A DNA stretch of 16,257 nucleotides, taken from positions 1 through 16,257 of the forward strand of contig PAUU01000037.1 in assembly GCA_002713825.1 (NCBI GenBank), given 5' to 3'. Source of the stretch: Acidiferrobacteraceae bacterium. GTDB taxonomy: Bacteria; Pseudomonadota; Gammaproteobacteria; Arenicellales; UBA868. Of this stretch, positions 1 to 7,005 are shown in pieces. The position numbers and the translations under genes are program-made. Under the pieces are notes generated by a model. It was given only the letters and a program-made list of their open reading frames with translations, was not told the DNA's origin and made no database searches. Every line of letters starts with the position of its first letter. Position 1 is the first letter of the stretch.

Positions 1-442
1 TCATCACGTAGTCTGCTTCCGCGAAGTTCATCGTCCCGCAATCAAGAGTACAGATCTCCGGCACGCACTCTGCAACATGAGCCACACGCTCCGTTGCACC
101 TGCCATGTCAGTTCCTTCTTCGTTCAAGGGCAATGGACTTTCGGCATCCCCAAAAACCATATCGCCGCCCATTCCGGCGGTCAGGTTGATCACCACATCG
201 GTGTCGGCATCGCGGATACGATCCACCACTTCACGAAAAAGTTCTTTTTGCCGGCCAGGCTTTCCGGTCTCGGGATCACGCACATGACAATGCACGATGG
301 CCGCACCCGCCCTAGCCGCATCGATAGCGCTGGCCGCGATCTGTTCTGGCGAGCGCGGCACGTGTGGCGACCGGTCTTGTGTTCCCCCCGAACCTGTCAC
401 GGCACAGGTAATAAACGGCTTAAGATTCATCTCTAAAGGCAT
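1..442 (-). CDS. BKACE family beta-keto acid cleavage enzyme (DUF849), partial
   Basis: The visible 147 residues are the N-terminal half of a beta-keto acid cleavage enzyme. This zinc-dependent TIM-barrel family condenses a beta-keto acid with acetyl-CoA to give a CoA ester plus a new keto acid or amine product; the founding member is Kce of lysine fermentation, and other members cleave dehydrocarnitine. What can be seen: an opening ITCAVTGS strand, the SPEQIA helix, the zinc motif HCHVRDP with His51 and His53, and a later LDCGTMNF segment typical of the family. The ATG at 442 is chosen because a strong TTAGGAGGTG ribosome site lies 6 bases upstream; a second Met four codons later has no such site. 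The gene runs off the left edge, so the C-terminal half and the third zinc ligand cannot be checked. It is divergent from the 662-3123 genes. The substrate cannot be told; a quaternary amine such as dehydrocarnitine is one option. Confidence 0.9.
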   Translation of the reverse strand, partial: MPLEMNLKPFITCAVTGSGGTQDRSPHVPRSPEQIAASAIDAARAGAAIVHCHVRDPETGKPGRQKELFREVVDRIRDADTDVVINLTAGMGGDMVFGDAESPLPLNEEGTDMAGATERVAHVAECVPEICTLDCGTMNFAEADYVM

Positions 443-446
443 GTCA

Positions 447-456
447 CACCTCCTAA
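447..456 (-). promoter_or_regulatory. Strong Shine-Dalgarno site of the BKACE gene
   Basis: On the minus strand this reads TTAGGAGGTG, an almost complete match to the anti-Shine-Dalgarno sequence, with 6 bases between AGGAGG and the ATG at 442. It decides the start codon of the partial BKACE gene. Confidence 0.8.
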
Positions 457-520
457 GTGGACGGAACATATTGTCATATCTGATGCTCCTCCAATTGTAA
501 AAAAACGCACAATACTTAAC

Positions 521-538
521 GATTTGCGATCGCAAATC
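521..538. promoter_or_regulatory. Perfect 18-bp palindrome, candidate operator
   Basis: The sequence GATTTGCGATCGCAAATC is identical to its own reverse complement. It sits in the 219-base gap between the divergent BKACE gene (start 442) and the recombinase-like gene (start 662), about 80 bases upstream of the BKACE start, which suits a regulator binding site. The half-site TTTGC/GCAAA recurs in a looser form at 3247-3261. The cognate regulator is not identifiable. The central GCGATCGC also equals the HIP1 core known from cyanobacteria, but a single copy is not informative. Confidence 0.5.
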
Positions 539-661
539 CATTAACTCAAAATCTGACACACTTGGTGGCTCATCCCGCTTAACGCAGAAATTGGCTACCC
601 ACAGCCATTCAAGATTAATATCCCGCCTTGTCGGATAAAAGTTAACTTTTGAGGTTTTTTG

Positions 662-1246
662 GTGATAACTGAACAAACTCTATCCCGTGATCTCATGGAT
701 GCGGAGATTCTTGCCCTGTGGCCCGACTTACCTTTGGTGCATAGGTTCCTGCTAGCAACTGGACAGCCGCTCAAAGACATAGTCGAAATGGACTGGTCTG
801 ACATCGATGAAGAGACCGGGGTGTGGACGAGAACCAAAAAACAATCTTCAACGGCCTGGGATCTGACCATTCCTGAGTGGGTGTTAACGTGGATTCCTAA
901 ATCAACCCTGGGGAGCGGCGTCTTTCTCGACCCGGATGGCAAACTCCTGACGCCAAACACTGTCTCTATACAACTTGACCAACATGTGTCTTCTATTGGT
1001 ATGGAGGCTGTCACGGCCGAGGATATAAGGAACTATGTCCGGGAGCAGATGACTGAGCTTGGCAATAACGAACTTGCCGCACAGGTCGTGGATCAGGCTG
1101 AGGCTATTCCCACAAGTCGTGTCTCTTTAGAAGACCAGGTGGTAGCCCAGGCCACGCTAATGGAGCGTTGGAGTTATCGCCTACAGGAAATCGTTCTAGA
1201 GGGGGGCACTACGTTGGGTGACACTCCGCTCAGTAATTCCCACTAG
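662..1246 (+). CDS. Degenerate tyrosine-recombinase (integrase) catalytic-domain protein
   Basis: This protein of about 194 residues resembles the catalytic domain of P4-type phage integrases in outline. The segment [20 protein letters not shown] matches the box I region, where integrases have a TGQR..E....W.DID pattern. [15 protein letters not shown] matches the HDLRRT..T.L..LG box [15 protein letters not shown] matches the C-terminal ERWA..L..IV helix. The catalytic residues are altered: the box I Arg is Pro, the box II His is Glu, and no Tyr occurs between the box II region and the final helix where the nucleophile should be; only the box II Arg is kept. The N-terminal arm-binding and core-binding domains are absent. 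GTG at 662 is preferred over TTG at 659 because GAGG lies 7 bases upstream. It is either a decayed remnant or a repurposed DNA-binding protein. The intact reading frame argues for some selection. The remote similarity is judged by eye. Confidence 0.55.
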   Translation: MITEQTLSRDLMDAEILALWPDLPLVHRFLLATGQPLKDIVEMDWSDIDEETGVWTRTKKQSSTAWDLTIPEWVLTWIPKSTLGSGVFLDPDGKLLTPNTVSIQLDQHVSSIGMEAVTAEDIRNYVREQMTELGNNELAAQVVDQAEAIPTSRVSLEDQVVAQATLMERWSYRLQEIVLEGGTTLGDTPLSNSH

Positions 1247-1287
1247 TGGTGCTGCCTTAAAAGTGGGCTAAAGGAGACAAGGTAAGG

Positions 1288-2184
1288 ATGGCAACAAAGC
1301 GCTATCAGGCGATTTGGGATCGGATATGCCGAGGCGAGCGAATTCTGCTGGATGGCGCTACCGGTACCGAGTGTGAACGCCGAGGCGTACCTCAGGTCGT
1401 GAACACCTGGAACAGCGGCGCTGCCCTCTCTCACCCCGAGATCGTCCGCGCGATCCATGAAGAGTACATCGAATGCGGCGCAGAGATCATTATCACCAAC
1501 ACCTTCAGCTCATCGCGTCATTGCCTTCGTTCAGCTGGGATCGAAGATCAATTCGAAGAACTCACCAAAGCTGCTGTCCGGCTTGCCAATGAGGCAAGGA
1601 GCGCTTCCAGCCAGTCCGGGCTGTTGATTGCAGGAGGAATTACGCATTGGATATGGACCAAGGATATACCGTCTATAGAAGAGCTTGAAACCAATACCCG
1701 TGATCAGGCCATGCTGATGGCAAGCGGGGGATGCGATCTCATCATGCTTGAGATGCTGAGCCACATCGACCGCTTGCTTGCCTGCGTTGACGGAGCCAAG
1801 GCAAGTGGATTGCCGGTCTGGGCGGGTGTGTCGGCAAAACCGATAGATGGGAGGATGTGCCTTTTGGGCGGCGAACCTTTAGAAGACGCGCTTGTCGCGC
1901 TTAAAGAAAAAGACGTTCCTCTTATCAATATCATGCACACTGAAGTCGACCATATAGACGCGTGTCTCGATATCCTAAAAACTCACTGGCAGGGCGCAGT
2001 CGGGATCTACGCACACGTCTGTCAATTTAGTAAAGACGATACGACGGCGAAATTCGACGATATGATCTCTCCCTCAGACTATGCCCAAGTATCCAAACGT
2101 TGGATGGATCAGGGTGTGCAGCTGATCGGCGGCTGCTGTGGCGTTCGCAAGGAGCACATCTGCGAACTGCGGCAGGTCGTCTGA
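1288..2184 (+). CDS. Homocysteine S-methyltransferase family protein
   Basis: Enzymes of this family move a methyl group from a donor (S-methylmethionine, betaine or a corrinoid) to a zinc-bound thiol such as homocysteine. The 298-residue protein is full length for a single-domain member. It opens with the glycine-rich LLDGATGTECERRG motif, has the TNTF strand at 70-73, and ends in GGCCG (281-285), whose two Cys are zinc ligands. The third zinc ligand, normally the Cys of an NC motif near residue 217, is not there: the segment reads INIMHTEV, and His217 lies at the expected position, so the site may be His-Cys-Cys. An AAGGAG sequence lies shortly upstream of the ATG. It lies 41 bases after the recombinase-like gene and 54 bases before the oxygenase gene, probably in one transcript. 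Because of the altered ligand, the substrate should not be assumed to be homocysteine. Confidence 0.85.
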   Translation: MATKRYQAIWDRICRGERILLDGATGTECERRGVPQVVNTWNSGAALSHPEIVRAIHEEYIECGAEIIITNTFSSSRHCLRSAGIEDQFEELTKAAVRLANEARSASSQSGLLIAGGITHWIWTKDIPSIEELETNTRDQAMLMASGGCDLIMLEMLSHIDRLLACVDGAKASGLPVWAGVSAKPIDGRMCLLGGEPLEDALVALKEKDVPLINIMHTEVDHIDACLDILKTHWQGAVGIYAHVCQFSKDDTTAKFDDMISPSDYAQVSKRWMDQGVQLIGGCCGVRKEHICELRQVV

Positions 2185-2238
2185 ATACTGATAGCGCGCC
2201 GACACTCCAGGTTACTTAAGCCTCAGAAAAAGCGGTCC

Positions 2239-3123
2239 ATGTTTAGACTGAGCACACAACAAAAATCAGATTTTGATCGAGATGGATTCATCATTGTCGA
2301 ACGGTTGATCGATGATGATACCCTCGAAAGATTGAGAGACAGCTTCGAGGCGCTTTTTCGGGGCGAGTTTGAAACCGGGGTATGCCCTGATGAGGTCAAC
2401 TGGCAGGAAGGCACCGGAGACCCCTCCCTGACCCGACAGATCTGTAATGGCTGGAAAGCGAATATCGCTATCGCCAGCGTGATTACCCGCCCGGATATTG
2501 GTGAGGCTATCGCATCGCTTGGTAACTGGCCCGGCACTCGGGTGATGTCAGATAATGTCCTTTGGAAACCCCCACAAAGCCGACCGCTTGGATATCATCA
2601 GGACAATTCGTTCCTCAGCTGGTATCGCCCCTCTGAGCTCCTGAGCTGCTGGATTGCCTTGGACGAAACCGCCCGGGCCGGCGGTACGGTTGAATTCGTA
2701 CGCGGCTCCCACCGTTGGCATCACACCGAGCCCGAGGGAGAATTCCACGGACCAGAAGATTACCGACGCTATATGGAGATGGCCGCTGACCGACAAGGAG
2801 TTGAGCCCGAGATCGTTTACGTCGAGGTACCGAAAGGCGGTGGCTCATTTCACCATGGATGGACCTGGCATGGCTCAGGCTTCAATCACTCCCAAAACTC
2901 CAGGCGCTCTTTGGTGATGCACGGCATGCGGAGCGATGCGACCTACGACCCTGCGCATTTCCACGAAGGCACGGGGCCGATTTATAGCCGCTATAAAAGG
3001 CTTGGAGACAACACCATGGACGAGAATTACTTTCCCATCACCTGGCGGGCCGATGGCTACCGAACTCCCGCAATCGAGGATTTCTTAAATGAGCAATCAA
3101 CTGATCATAGACAGTTAGGCTAG
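2239..3123 (+). CDS. Phytanoyl-CoA dioxygenase (PhyH) family Fe(II)/2-oxoglutarate oxygenase
   Basis: This 294-residue protein belongs to the PhyH-like non-haem iron, 2-oxoglutarate-dependent oxygenases, which hydroxylate small molecules. The N-terminus (FDRDGFIIVERLIDDDTLERLR) is the typical PhyH opening. The iron facial triad is visible: H120 and D122 in YHQDNSFLSW, and H211 in TWHGSG. The 2-oxoglutarate-binding Arg follows in the NSRRSLVMHG segment (R222/R223). The GTVEFVRGSHRW stretch is the conserved core strand before the distal His. Members act on ectoine, acyl-CoAs, halogenation substrates and quaternary or methylated amines, so the substrate is open. It follows the methyltransferase gene on the same strand and converges on the glutamine-synthetase-like gene. 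A role in demethylating or hydroxylating a methylated amine made available by the BKACE next door is a guess from context. Confidence 0.87.
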   Translation: MFRLSTQQKSDFDRDGFIIVERLIDDDTLERLRDSFEALFRGEFETGVCPDEVNWQEGTGDPSLTRQICNGWKANIAIASVITRPDIGEAIASLGNWPGTRVMSDNVLWKPPQSRPLGYHQDNSFLSWYRPSELLSCWIALDETARAGGTVEFVRGSHRWHHTEPEGEFHGPEDYRRYMEMAADRQGVEPEIVYVEVPKGGGSFHHGWTWHGSGFNHSQNSRRSLVMHGMRSDATYDPAHFHEGTGPIYSRYKRLGDNTMDENYFPITWRADGYRTPAIEDFLNEQSTDHRQLG

Positions 3124-3246
3124 CGACACTTAGTCTTATCGAAGACAACGATTCATCATGCTCATTCTCAATATGGAGATCGGTCTACAGTCTATGTTGA
3201 TGATGAAAGAGATTTTTCAAGAGGACTTACGAGCACAGACTGATAA

Positions 3247-3294
3247 TTTGCAATCCGCAAACTCCGCTAGTTTACGATTGTGTTTAAAACTAGC
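3247..3294. repeat. Two small inverted repeats in the convergent gap
   Basis: The 180-base gap between two convergent genes (3124-3303) holds TTTGC-5-GCAAA at about 3247-3261 and an 8-bp perfect stem GCTAGTTT/AAACTAGC (3266-3273 and 3287-3294, 13-base loop). The stem lies 9 bases past the stop of the glutamine-synthetase-like gene and 143 bases past the oxygenase stop. No T-run follows on either strand, so an intrinsic terminator is possible but not convincing. No gene is seen in the gap. Confidence 0.35.
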
Positions 3295-3303
3295 AAGATC
3301 CTC

Positions 3304-4722
3304 TCAGTAGAGTCGGAGGTACTCGGTAACCTCCCAATCCGTTACTGTCTGATGGTATCTTTCCCATTCGTCGAACTTATACTGAAGGAAAGAGTTTCGC
3401 AGGGGCTCACCTAAAACCTTTAGGGCCAATTCATCGGTTTGAAGCGTCTCCAGCGCTTCCAGCAGATTTCGCGGCAATCGCTGCGCGCCAGATTTTCTGA
3501 TTGCCTCAGAATCCATGTTGTAGAGGTCCGAATTCAACGGTTCGCCTGGCGAATATTTGTTTACAACTCCTTCGGTCATCGCCGCTGACGTCATGGCAAG
3601 AGAGAGATATGGATTCATGCACATATCAGCAGCCCGATTCTCGATACAGAACCTTGTCTGGGGCAACCGCAACATCGCTGAGCGGTTATTGTAGCCATAG
3701 GTCATGTGCGTAGGCGCCCACGTTACCGTGCCACCTTCAAAGCCCCCCACTCGCGGAACCAGCCCGTTATAAGAGTTAACCGTTGGGCAAGCAAGAGCGG
3801 TAAGTGCGCCGCCATGACGCAATAGACCTCCAACAGCGCCATAAACAGGGTCTGCCCACGACCCCTCTGATCCCTCAAATAGGTTCTTATCTGGTTCATT
3901 TATTGGACGCATCGAAGTATTAAGGTGCGCTCCCGAGCGCCAATCTCCAGTCGTTGGTTTAGGCATGAACGTCACAAACATTCCGTGGCGTTTGGCAATC
4001 TCTTTTAGTATTACTCTTAAAAATATGAACCGGTCTGCCATTTGAAGGACATCGGTGTAATGAAAATCAAGCTCAAACTGAGAGTACGCTCCTTCACAAA
4101 CCACATCGTGCATGTTCCAACCTAGATTCTCAACAATATCAATCATTTCTCCAAGGAAGCCCATTGAATCTATTGAGTATTCAACGTCGTAACCAAATGC
4201 CTGCCTACGGGGTCTTAAGCCCGTTCCGCGGGGGTCATCATCAATCGCCTTAACCGGTTGACCATCTTCCCACTTCATCACGATGAACTCAGGCTCGATA
4301 CCTGCATAAACCGAATACCCTTGCTCCGCAATATCAGCGACAGCCCGCTTCAAAAGACTTCGGGGACAAATGTTATATGGACTACCCTCCCACCAAAGAT
4401 CAGCAAACACCCACGCACAACTTGTATCCCACGGGCAAATTACCAGACTATCAAGGTCCGGCAACGGAATCTGATCGGAATCGGCTGGACTGAGTTCAGG
4501 AACAAAGGAGACCGAGTGCACAGCGAATTGTGGTCCTTTACCCATACATAGCAATTCAAAATCACTTATCGGCACAGGTTTTGTCTTTGGACTTCCCAAA
4601 AGGTCAATCCAACAGGAAAAGATATACTTGACGCCCGCTGCTTCTAGCCTTTTTTTCTCTTCTTTAACCCGCTTTGGATCAGGAAGTGCCTGGATAAATC
4701 TCTCTTCAGAATTCTTGTTCAT
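3304..4722 (-). CDS. Glutamine-synthetase-family ligase, GlnT / gamma-glutamylmethylamide synthetase type
   Basis: This 472-residue ATP-dependent ligase joins ammonia or an amine to the gamma-carboxyl of glutamate. The overall pattern, including the WEVTEYLRLY C-terminus, resembles the type III/GlnT branch that contains gamma-glutamylmethylamide synthetase of methylamine users. Visible motifs in order: the N-terminal TKPVPISDFE loop, the metal-binding GIEPEF, a second metal segment CEGAYSQFELDFHYTD, FMPKPTTG, GAHLNTSM (first His of the usual GMHxHxS kept, second replaced by Asn), NNRSAMLRLP for ATP, and the ENR glutamate/arginine pair before NPYLSLA. The ATG at 4722 has only a weak ribosome site. 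It starts 42 bases after the stop of the Lrp-type regulator gene and is probably co-transcribed with it. Next to a guanidine-type hydrolase, a role in capturing released alkylamine as a gamma-glutamyl amide is attractive but inferred; a glutamine synthetase or gamma-glutamylpolyamine synthetase is the alternative. Confidence 0.87.
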   Translation of the reverse strand: MNKNSEERFIQALPDPKRVKEEKKRLEAAGVKYIFSCWIDLLGSPKTKPVPISDFELLCMGKGPQFAVHSVSFVPELSPADSDQIPLPDLDSLVICPWDTSCAWVFADLWWEGSPYNICPRSLLKRAVADIAEQGYSVYAGIEPEFIVMKWEDGQPVKAIDDDPRGTGLRPRRQAFGYDVEYSIDSMGFLGEMIDIVENLGWNMHDVVCEGAYSQFELDFHYTDVLQMADRFIFLRVILKEIAKRHGMFVTFMPKPTTGDWRSGAHLNTSMRPINEPDKNLFEGSEGSWADPVYGAVGGLLRHGGALTALACPTVNSYNGLVPRVGGFEGGTVTWAPTHMTYGYNNRSAMLRLPQTRFCIENRAADMCMNPYLSLAMTSAAMTEGVVNKYSPGEPLNSDLYNMDSEAIRKSGAQRLPRNLLEALETLQTDELALKVLGEPLRNSFLQYKFDEWERYHQTVTDWEVTEYLRLY

Positions 4723-4764
4723 GACGTTACCGTTAAGTGTTTGTAGGAACTGACGAATTAATTC

Positions 4765-5361
4765 TCATCTTAATGCGTCTCGCAATATGAACTGGTTTTT
4801 AAACATCTCGATACCTGACATCACTTCAAATTCTGCAACATCCACCCGGCCGTAAAGTTCATCTTCAATAAATTGGCGAAACTCTCCGTCCGTACCGCAA
4901 ACAACTTCCACTAGCAGATCGAAGCGACCTGCAACCCAAAATATAAACGTAATCTGATCTAACTCAGCAAGACGCTTAGCTACCTGGCGCGGTAGGCTTT
5001 GGGGTGCTACTTTTAGGCCGATCATGGCGTCAACCTTGTAATGAATAGCCATTGGATCGATGATCGCGGCAATCTGAAGAGCCCCTGCCTGTTTCATTCT
5101 TTGCACACGGTTTCTTATTGTCCCTTCAGAAATCTTGAGATGTTTTGCTATTGTCGAAAACGCGATCCGGCCATCTTGTTGTAGGTATTCGAGTATTTTT
5201 CGATTGAGTTCATCAAAAATGGGGTGCTCTGAATCTACCTGGTTGTCATACTCTGACACATCCTCGCCCTGGCCTTTTTGCCTCAAGGCTTTGCTCGACC
5301 GAACCCTTTCCCCACGAAATAACGTGGCATTGTTAGTCGTCAACTTCTCGTCCTCGCGCAA
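4765..5361 (-). CDS. Lrp/AsnC family transcriptional regulator
   Basis: This is a feast/famine-type regulator. An N-terminal AsnC helix-turn-helix is seen at FDELNRKILEYLQQDGRIAFSTIAKHLKISEGTIRNRVQRM, followed by a RAM/AsnC ligand-binding half (IGLKVAPQSLPRQVAKRL, then AGRFDLLVEVVCGT). No ATG precedes the domain, so the start is uncertain. TTG 5361 gives the longest form (198 residues). TTG 5343 has a GAGGA 8 bases upstream. GTG 5259 gives 164 residues, close to the usual family length of about 150-165. The extra 35-residue N-terminal stretch of the longer forms is polar and low-conservation in appearance. The gene is divergent from hypB and lies upstream of the glutamine-synthetase-like gene, so it probably controls both operons in response to an amino acid or amine. 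Two TTTCGCA direct repeats, 20 bases apart (5364-5370, 5384-5390), sit just upstream and could be binding sites. Confidence 0.88.
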   Translation of the reverse strand: MREDEKLTTNNATLFRGERVRSSKALRQKGQGEDVSEYDNQVDSEHPIFDELNRKILEYLQQDGRIAFSTIAKHLKISEGTIRNRVQRMKQAGALQIAAIIDPMAIHYKVDAMIGLKVAPQSLPRQVAKRLAELDQITFIFWVAGRFDLLVEVVCGTDGEFRQFIEDELYGRVDVAEFEVMSGIEMFKNQFILRDALR

Positions 5362-5363
5362 AT

Positions 5364-5390
5364 TTTCGCACCATCGCTACGAATTTCGCA
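5364..5390. promoter_or_regulatory. Direct repeat TTTCGCA in the Lrp-hypB intergenic region
   Basis: TTTCGCA occurs at 5364-5370 and again at 5384-5390, exactly 20 bases apart, about two helical turns. It lies in or just upstream of the regulator start, within the gap of about 190 bases to hypB. Lrp-type proteins often bind phased sites and repress their own genes, so this is a candidate site. The rest of the gap is AT-rich around 5401-5475. No clear promoter hexamers stand out. Confidence 0.25.
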
Positions 5391-5549
5391 GTCATATACC
5401 CTGATAGATTGTTTTTTCAACATAACTGTAGCATATGCCTTGCAGTTTTCATAAACCAAAACTAAAGTGCGTTACAACATTATCAGCCAATCTTGGTCGG
5501 CTTCCTTGAGGTGATCGAGACCGAACAACGAAACAAAGTGGAGAGTCCC

Positions 5550-6491
5550 ATGTGTGGAGTGTGTGGTTGTAGCAGTGAGAATCTAACCGTGGAAAGTTCA
5601 GCAGTCACCAATGGCAAAGGGAATTCCTCTAACCGGAATCACCATCATCGCCCTGAAACCCAGCACAACCATGCCGATCTACGAAGTCATTCTCATTCGG
5701 GGGCACCATCAACCGATGAGGAAGACCCCTCTCGCAGCGAACATATTCATGTAACGCGACACCAGAACTTAGGGCATGGAGATCCAGCACTTATCGAGAT
5801 CGAGCAGGATATTCTTCATCGCAATTCACAATACGCCGAAGCGAATCGAGTCCTCCTCAATCAGAAACGAGTTCTGTGCCTTAACTTAGTCTCTAGTCCA
5901 GGGTCGGGTAAAACCACTTTATTAGAGAAAACAATAAATGCTTTAAATGACTCCGGACAGATCTACGTTATTGAGGGCGACCAACAGACCTCGAATGATG
6001 CAGACAGGATTCGGCAGACTGGGGCCGTTGCTGTACAAATCAATACGGGCAAGGGGTGTCATCTTGACGCACATACCATCGGACATGCTTTGGATGACTT
6101 GAGAATCGAGCCCGGCGCTTTGTTATTTATTGAAAATGTCGGTAACCTGGTATGTCCTGCCAGTTTCGATCTCGGTGAGCGACATAAAGTGGCGCTTCTA
6201 TCAGTCACTGAAGGAGAAGATAAGCCAGAAAAATATCCCGATATGTTCGCCGCTGCGAGCGTTATGCTTGTAAACAAGATTGATCTGCTTCCCTACGTTG
6301 ATTTTGATCTAGATCGATGCATCCAACATGCTCGTGAAATCAATCCGGGCATTCATGTGATCACATTGTCTGCCCGAGACGGTGAAGGAATGAATGAATG
6401 GTTGGACTGGATTTCTGCCGAGCAGGGATCAATTACGGATCAAGTCTTACCTCAACCCCAATCTACATTGTCGCAACGACAGCACGCATAG
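5550..6491 (+). CDS. hypB: Nickel insertion GTPase HypB
   Basis: HypB is a SIMIBI-class GTPase that delivers nickel with HypA to a target enzyme. The ATG at 5550 is chosen because the protein then begins with the HypB signature MCGVCGC (nickel-binding CxxCxC) and a GTGGAG/GGAGAG ribosome site lies just upstream; a longer in-frame start at 5493 adds 19 residues with no family match. From Met 5550 (313 residues) the features are: the Cys motif at 2-7; a His-rich stretch at about 31-75 for nickel storage; Walker [10 protein letters not shown] at about 115-123; EGDQQT; the metal-site GKGCHLDA at about 167-174; ENVGNLVCP at about 195-203; NKID at 242-245 and SARDGEG for guanine recognition. It is followed 41 bases later by hypA and then two ureohydrolase genes. 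No hydrogenase or urease gene is in view, so the nickel client is most likely the ureohydrolase. Confidence 0.95.
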   Translation: MCGVCGCSSENLTVESSAVTNGKGNSSNRNHHHRPETQHNHADLRSHSHSGAPSTDEEDPSRSEHIHVTRHQNLGHGDPALIEIEQDILHRNSQYAEANRVLLNQKRVLCLNLVSSPGSGKTTLLEKTINALNDSGQIYVIEGDQQTSNDADRIRQTGAVAVQINTGKGCHLDAHTIGHALDDLRIEPGALLFIENVGNLVCPASFDLGERHKVALLSVTEGEDKPEKYPDMFAAASVMLVNKIDLLPYVDFDLDRCIQHAREINPGIHVITLSARDGEGMNEWLDWISAEQGSITDQVLPQPQSTLSQRQHA

Positions 6492-6532
6492 TCCGGAGCC
6501 AACAACACAATTACTCATCAGGCATATGTGAA

Positions 6533-6904
6533 ATGCATGAACTCACAATAGCGCGGAGTTTGATCGACTTGGCTTCCGAATACGCCGAAGAAAACCAAGC
6601 CCGAGCCATTGATCACATCTTTGTACGACTTGGAGTCCTATCTGGAATGCTAAGGCCACTGCATTTTTGTTTCACATCAGCAGCTAGAGGGACTATTTGC
6701 GAAGGGGCAAAACTTGATATTGAAGAGGTGGCGGTGACCGTCGAGTGCTCCCACTGTGGCCAGGTAGGCTCTCCAGTAAACCAATATAGTCTGCGGTGTC
6801 CTAATTGTTTTTCCAATACGGTCAAGATTGTGACGGGTAATGAAATGCAGTTGGTCAGCATCAAGGTCATAGAAAACTCGGATGATCATCGACCCCTTTC
6901 TTGA
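6533..6904 (+). CDS. hypA: Nickel metallochaperone HypA
   Basis: HypA binds one nickel through its N-terminal MHE motif and works with HypB in nickel transfer. The 123-residue protein starts MHELTIARSLIDLA, with His2 and Glu3 as the nickel site, and carries a zinc ribbon of two CxxC pairs (CSHC and CPNC) in the C-terminal half. The length is that of ordinary HypA (about 113-120) with a short polar tail. The ATG at 6533 is forced by the MHE motif, because nickel is bound by the free N-terminus; the longer in-frame start at 6398 overlaps hypB and has no family match. The ribosome site is weak, so translation may be coupled to hypB, which ends 41 bases upstream. Confidence 0.95.
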   Translation: MHELTIARSLIDLASEYAEENQARAIDHIFVRLGVLSGMLRPLHFCFTSAARGTICEGAKLDIEEVAVTVECSHCGQVGSPVNQYSLRCPNCFSNTVKIVTGNEMQLVSIKVIENSDDHRPLS

Positions 6905-7005
6905 GTAACAGCGTTTTGTAGGAAATTATCGAAAAAACGGTTGGAGAGCGGGCAGTGGGATTTCTCTCCTCATAACCCATCATCACCCAATAGACAGGCA
7001 ACCCA

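Noticed and set aside
77..436. Plus-strand open frames opposite the BKACE gene
   Set aside because: The minus strand encodes a recognisable BKACE protein with zinc motif and ribosome site; the plus frames have no family match.
527..534. GCGATCGC as a cyanobacterial HIP1 repeat
   Set aside because: Only one copy was noticed and it is the centre of a longer palindrome; the gene content does not suggest a cyanobacterium.
5493..5549. Longer start for hypB
   Set aside because: The 19 added residues match nothing, while Met 5550 begins the conserved CxxCxC motif and has a ribosome site.
6398..6532. Longer start for hypA
   Set aside because: It would overlap hypB and bury the MHE nickel motif, which must be N-terminal.
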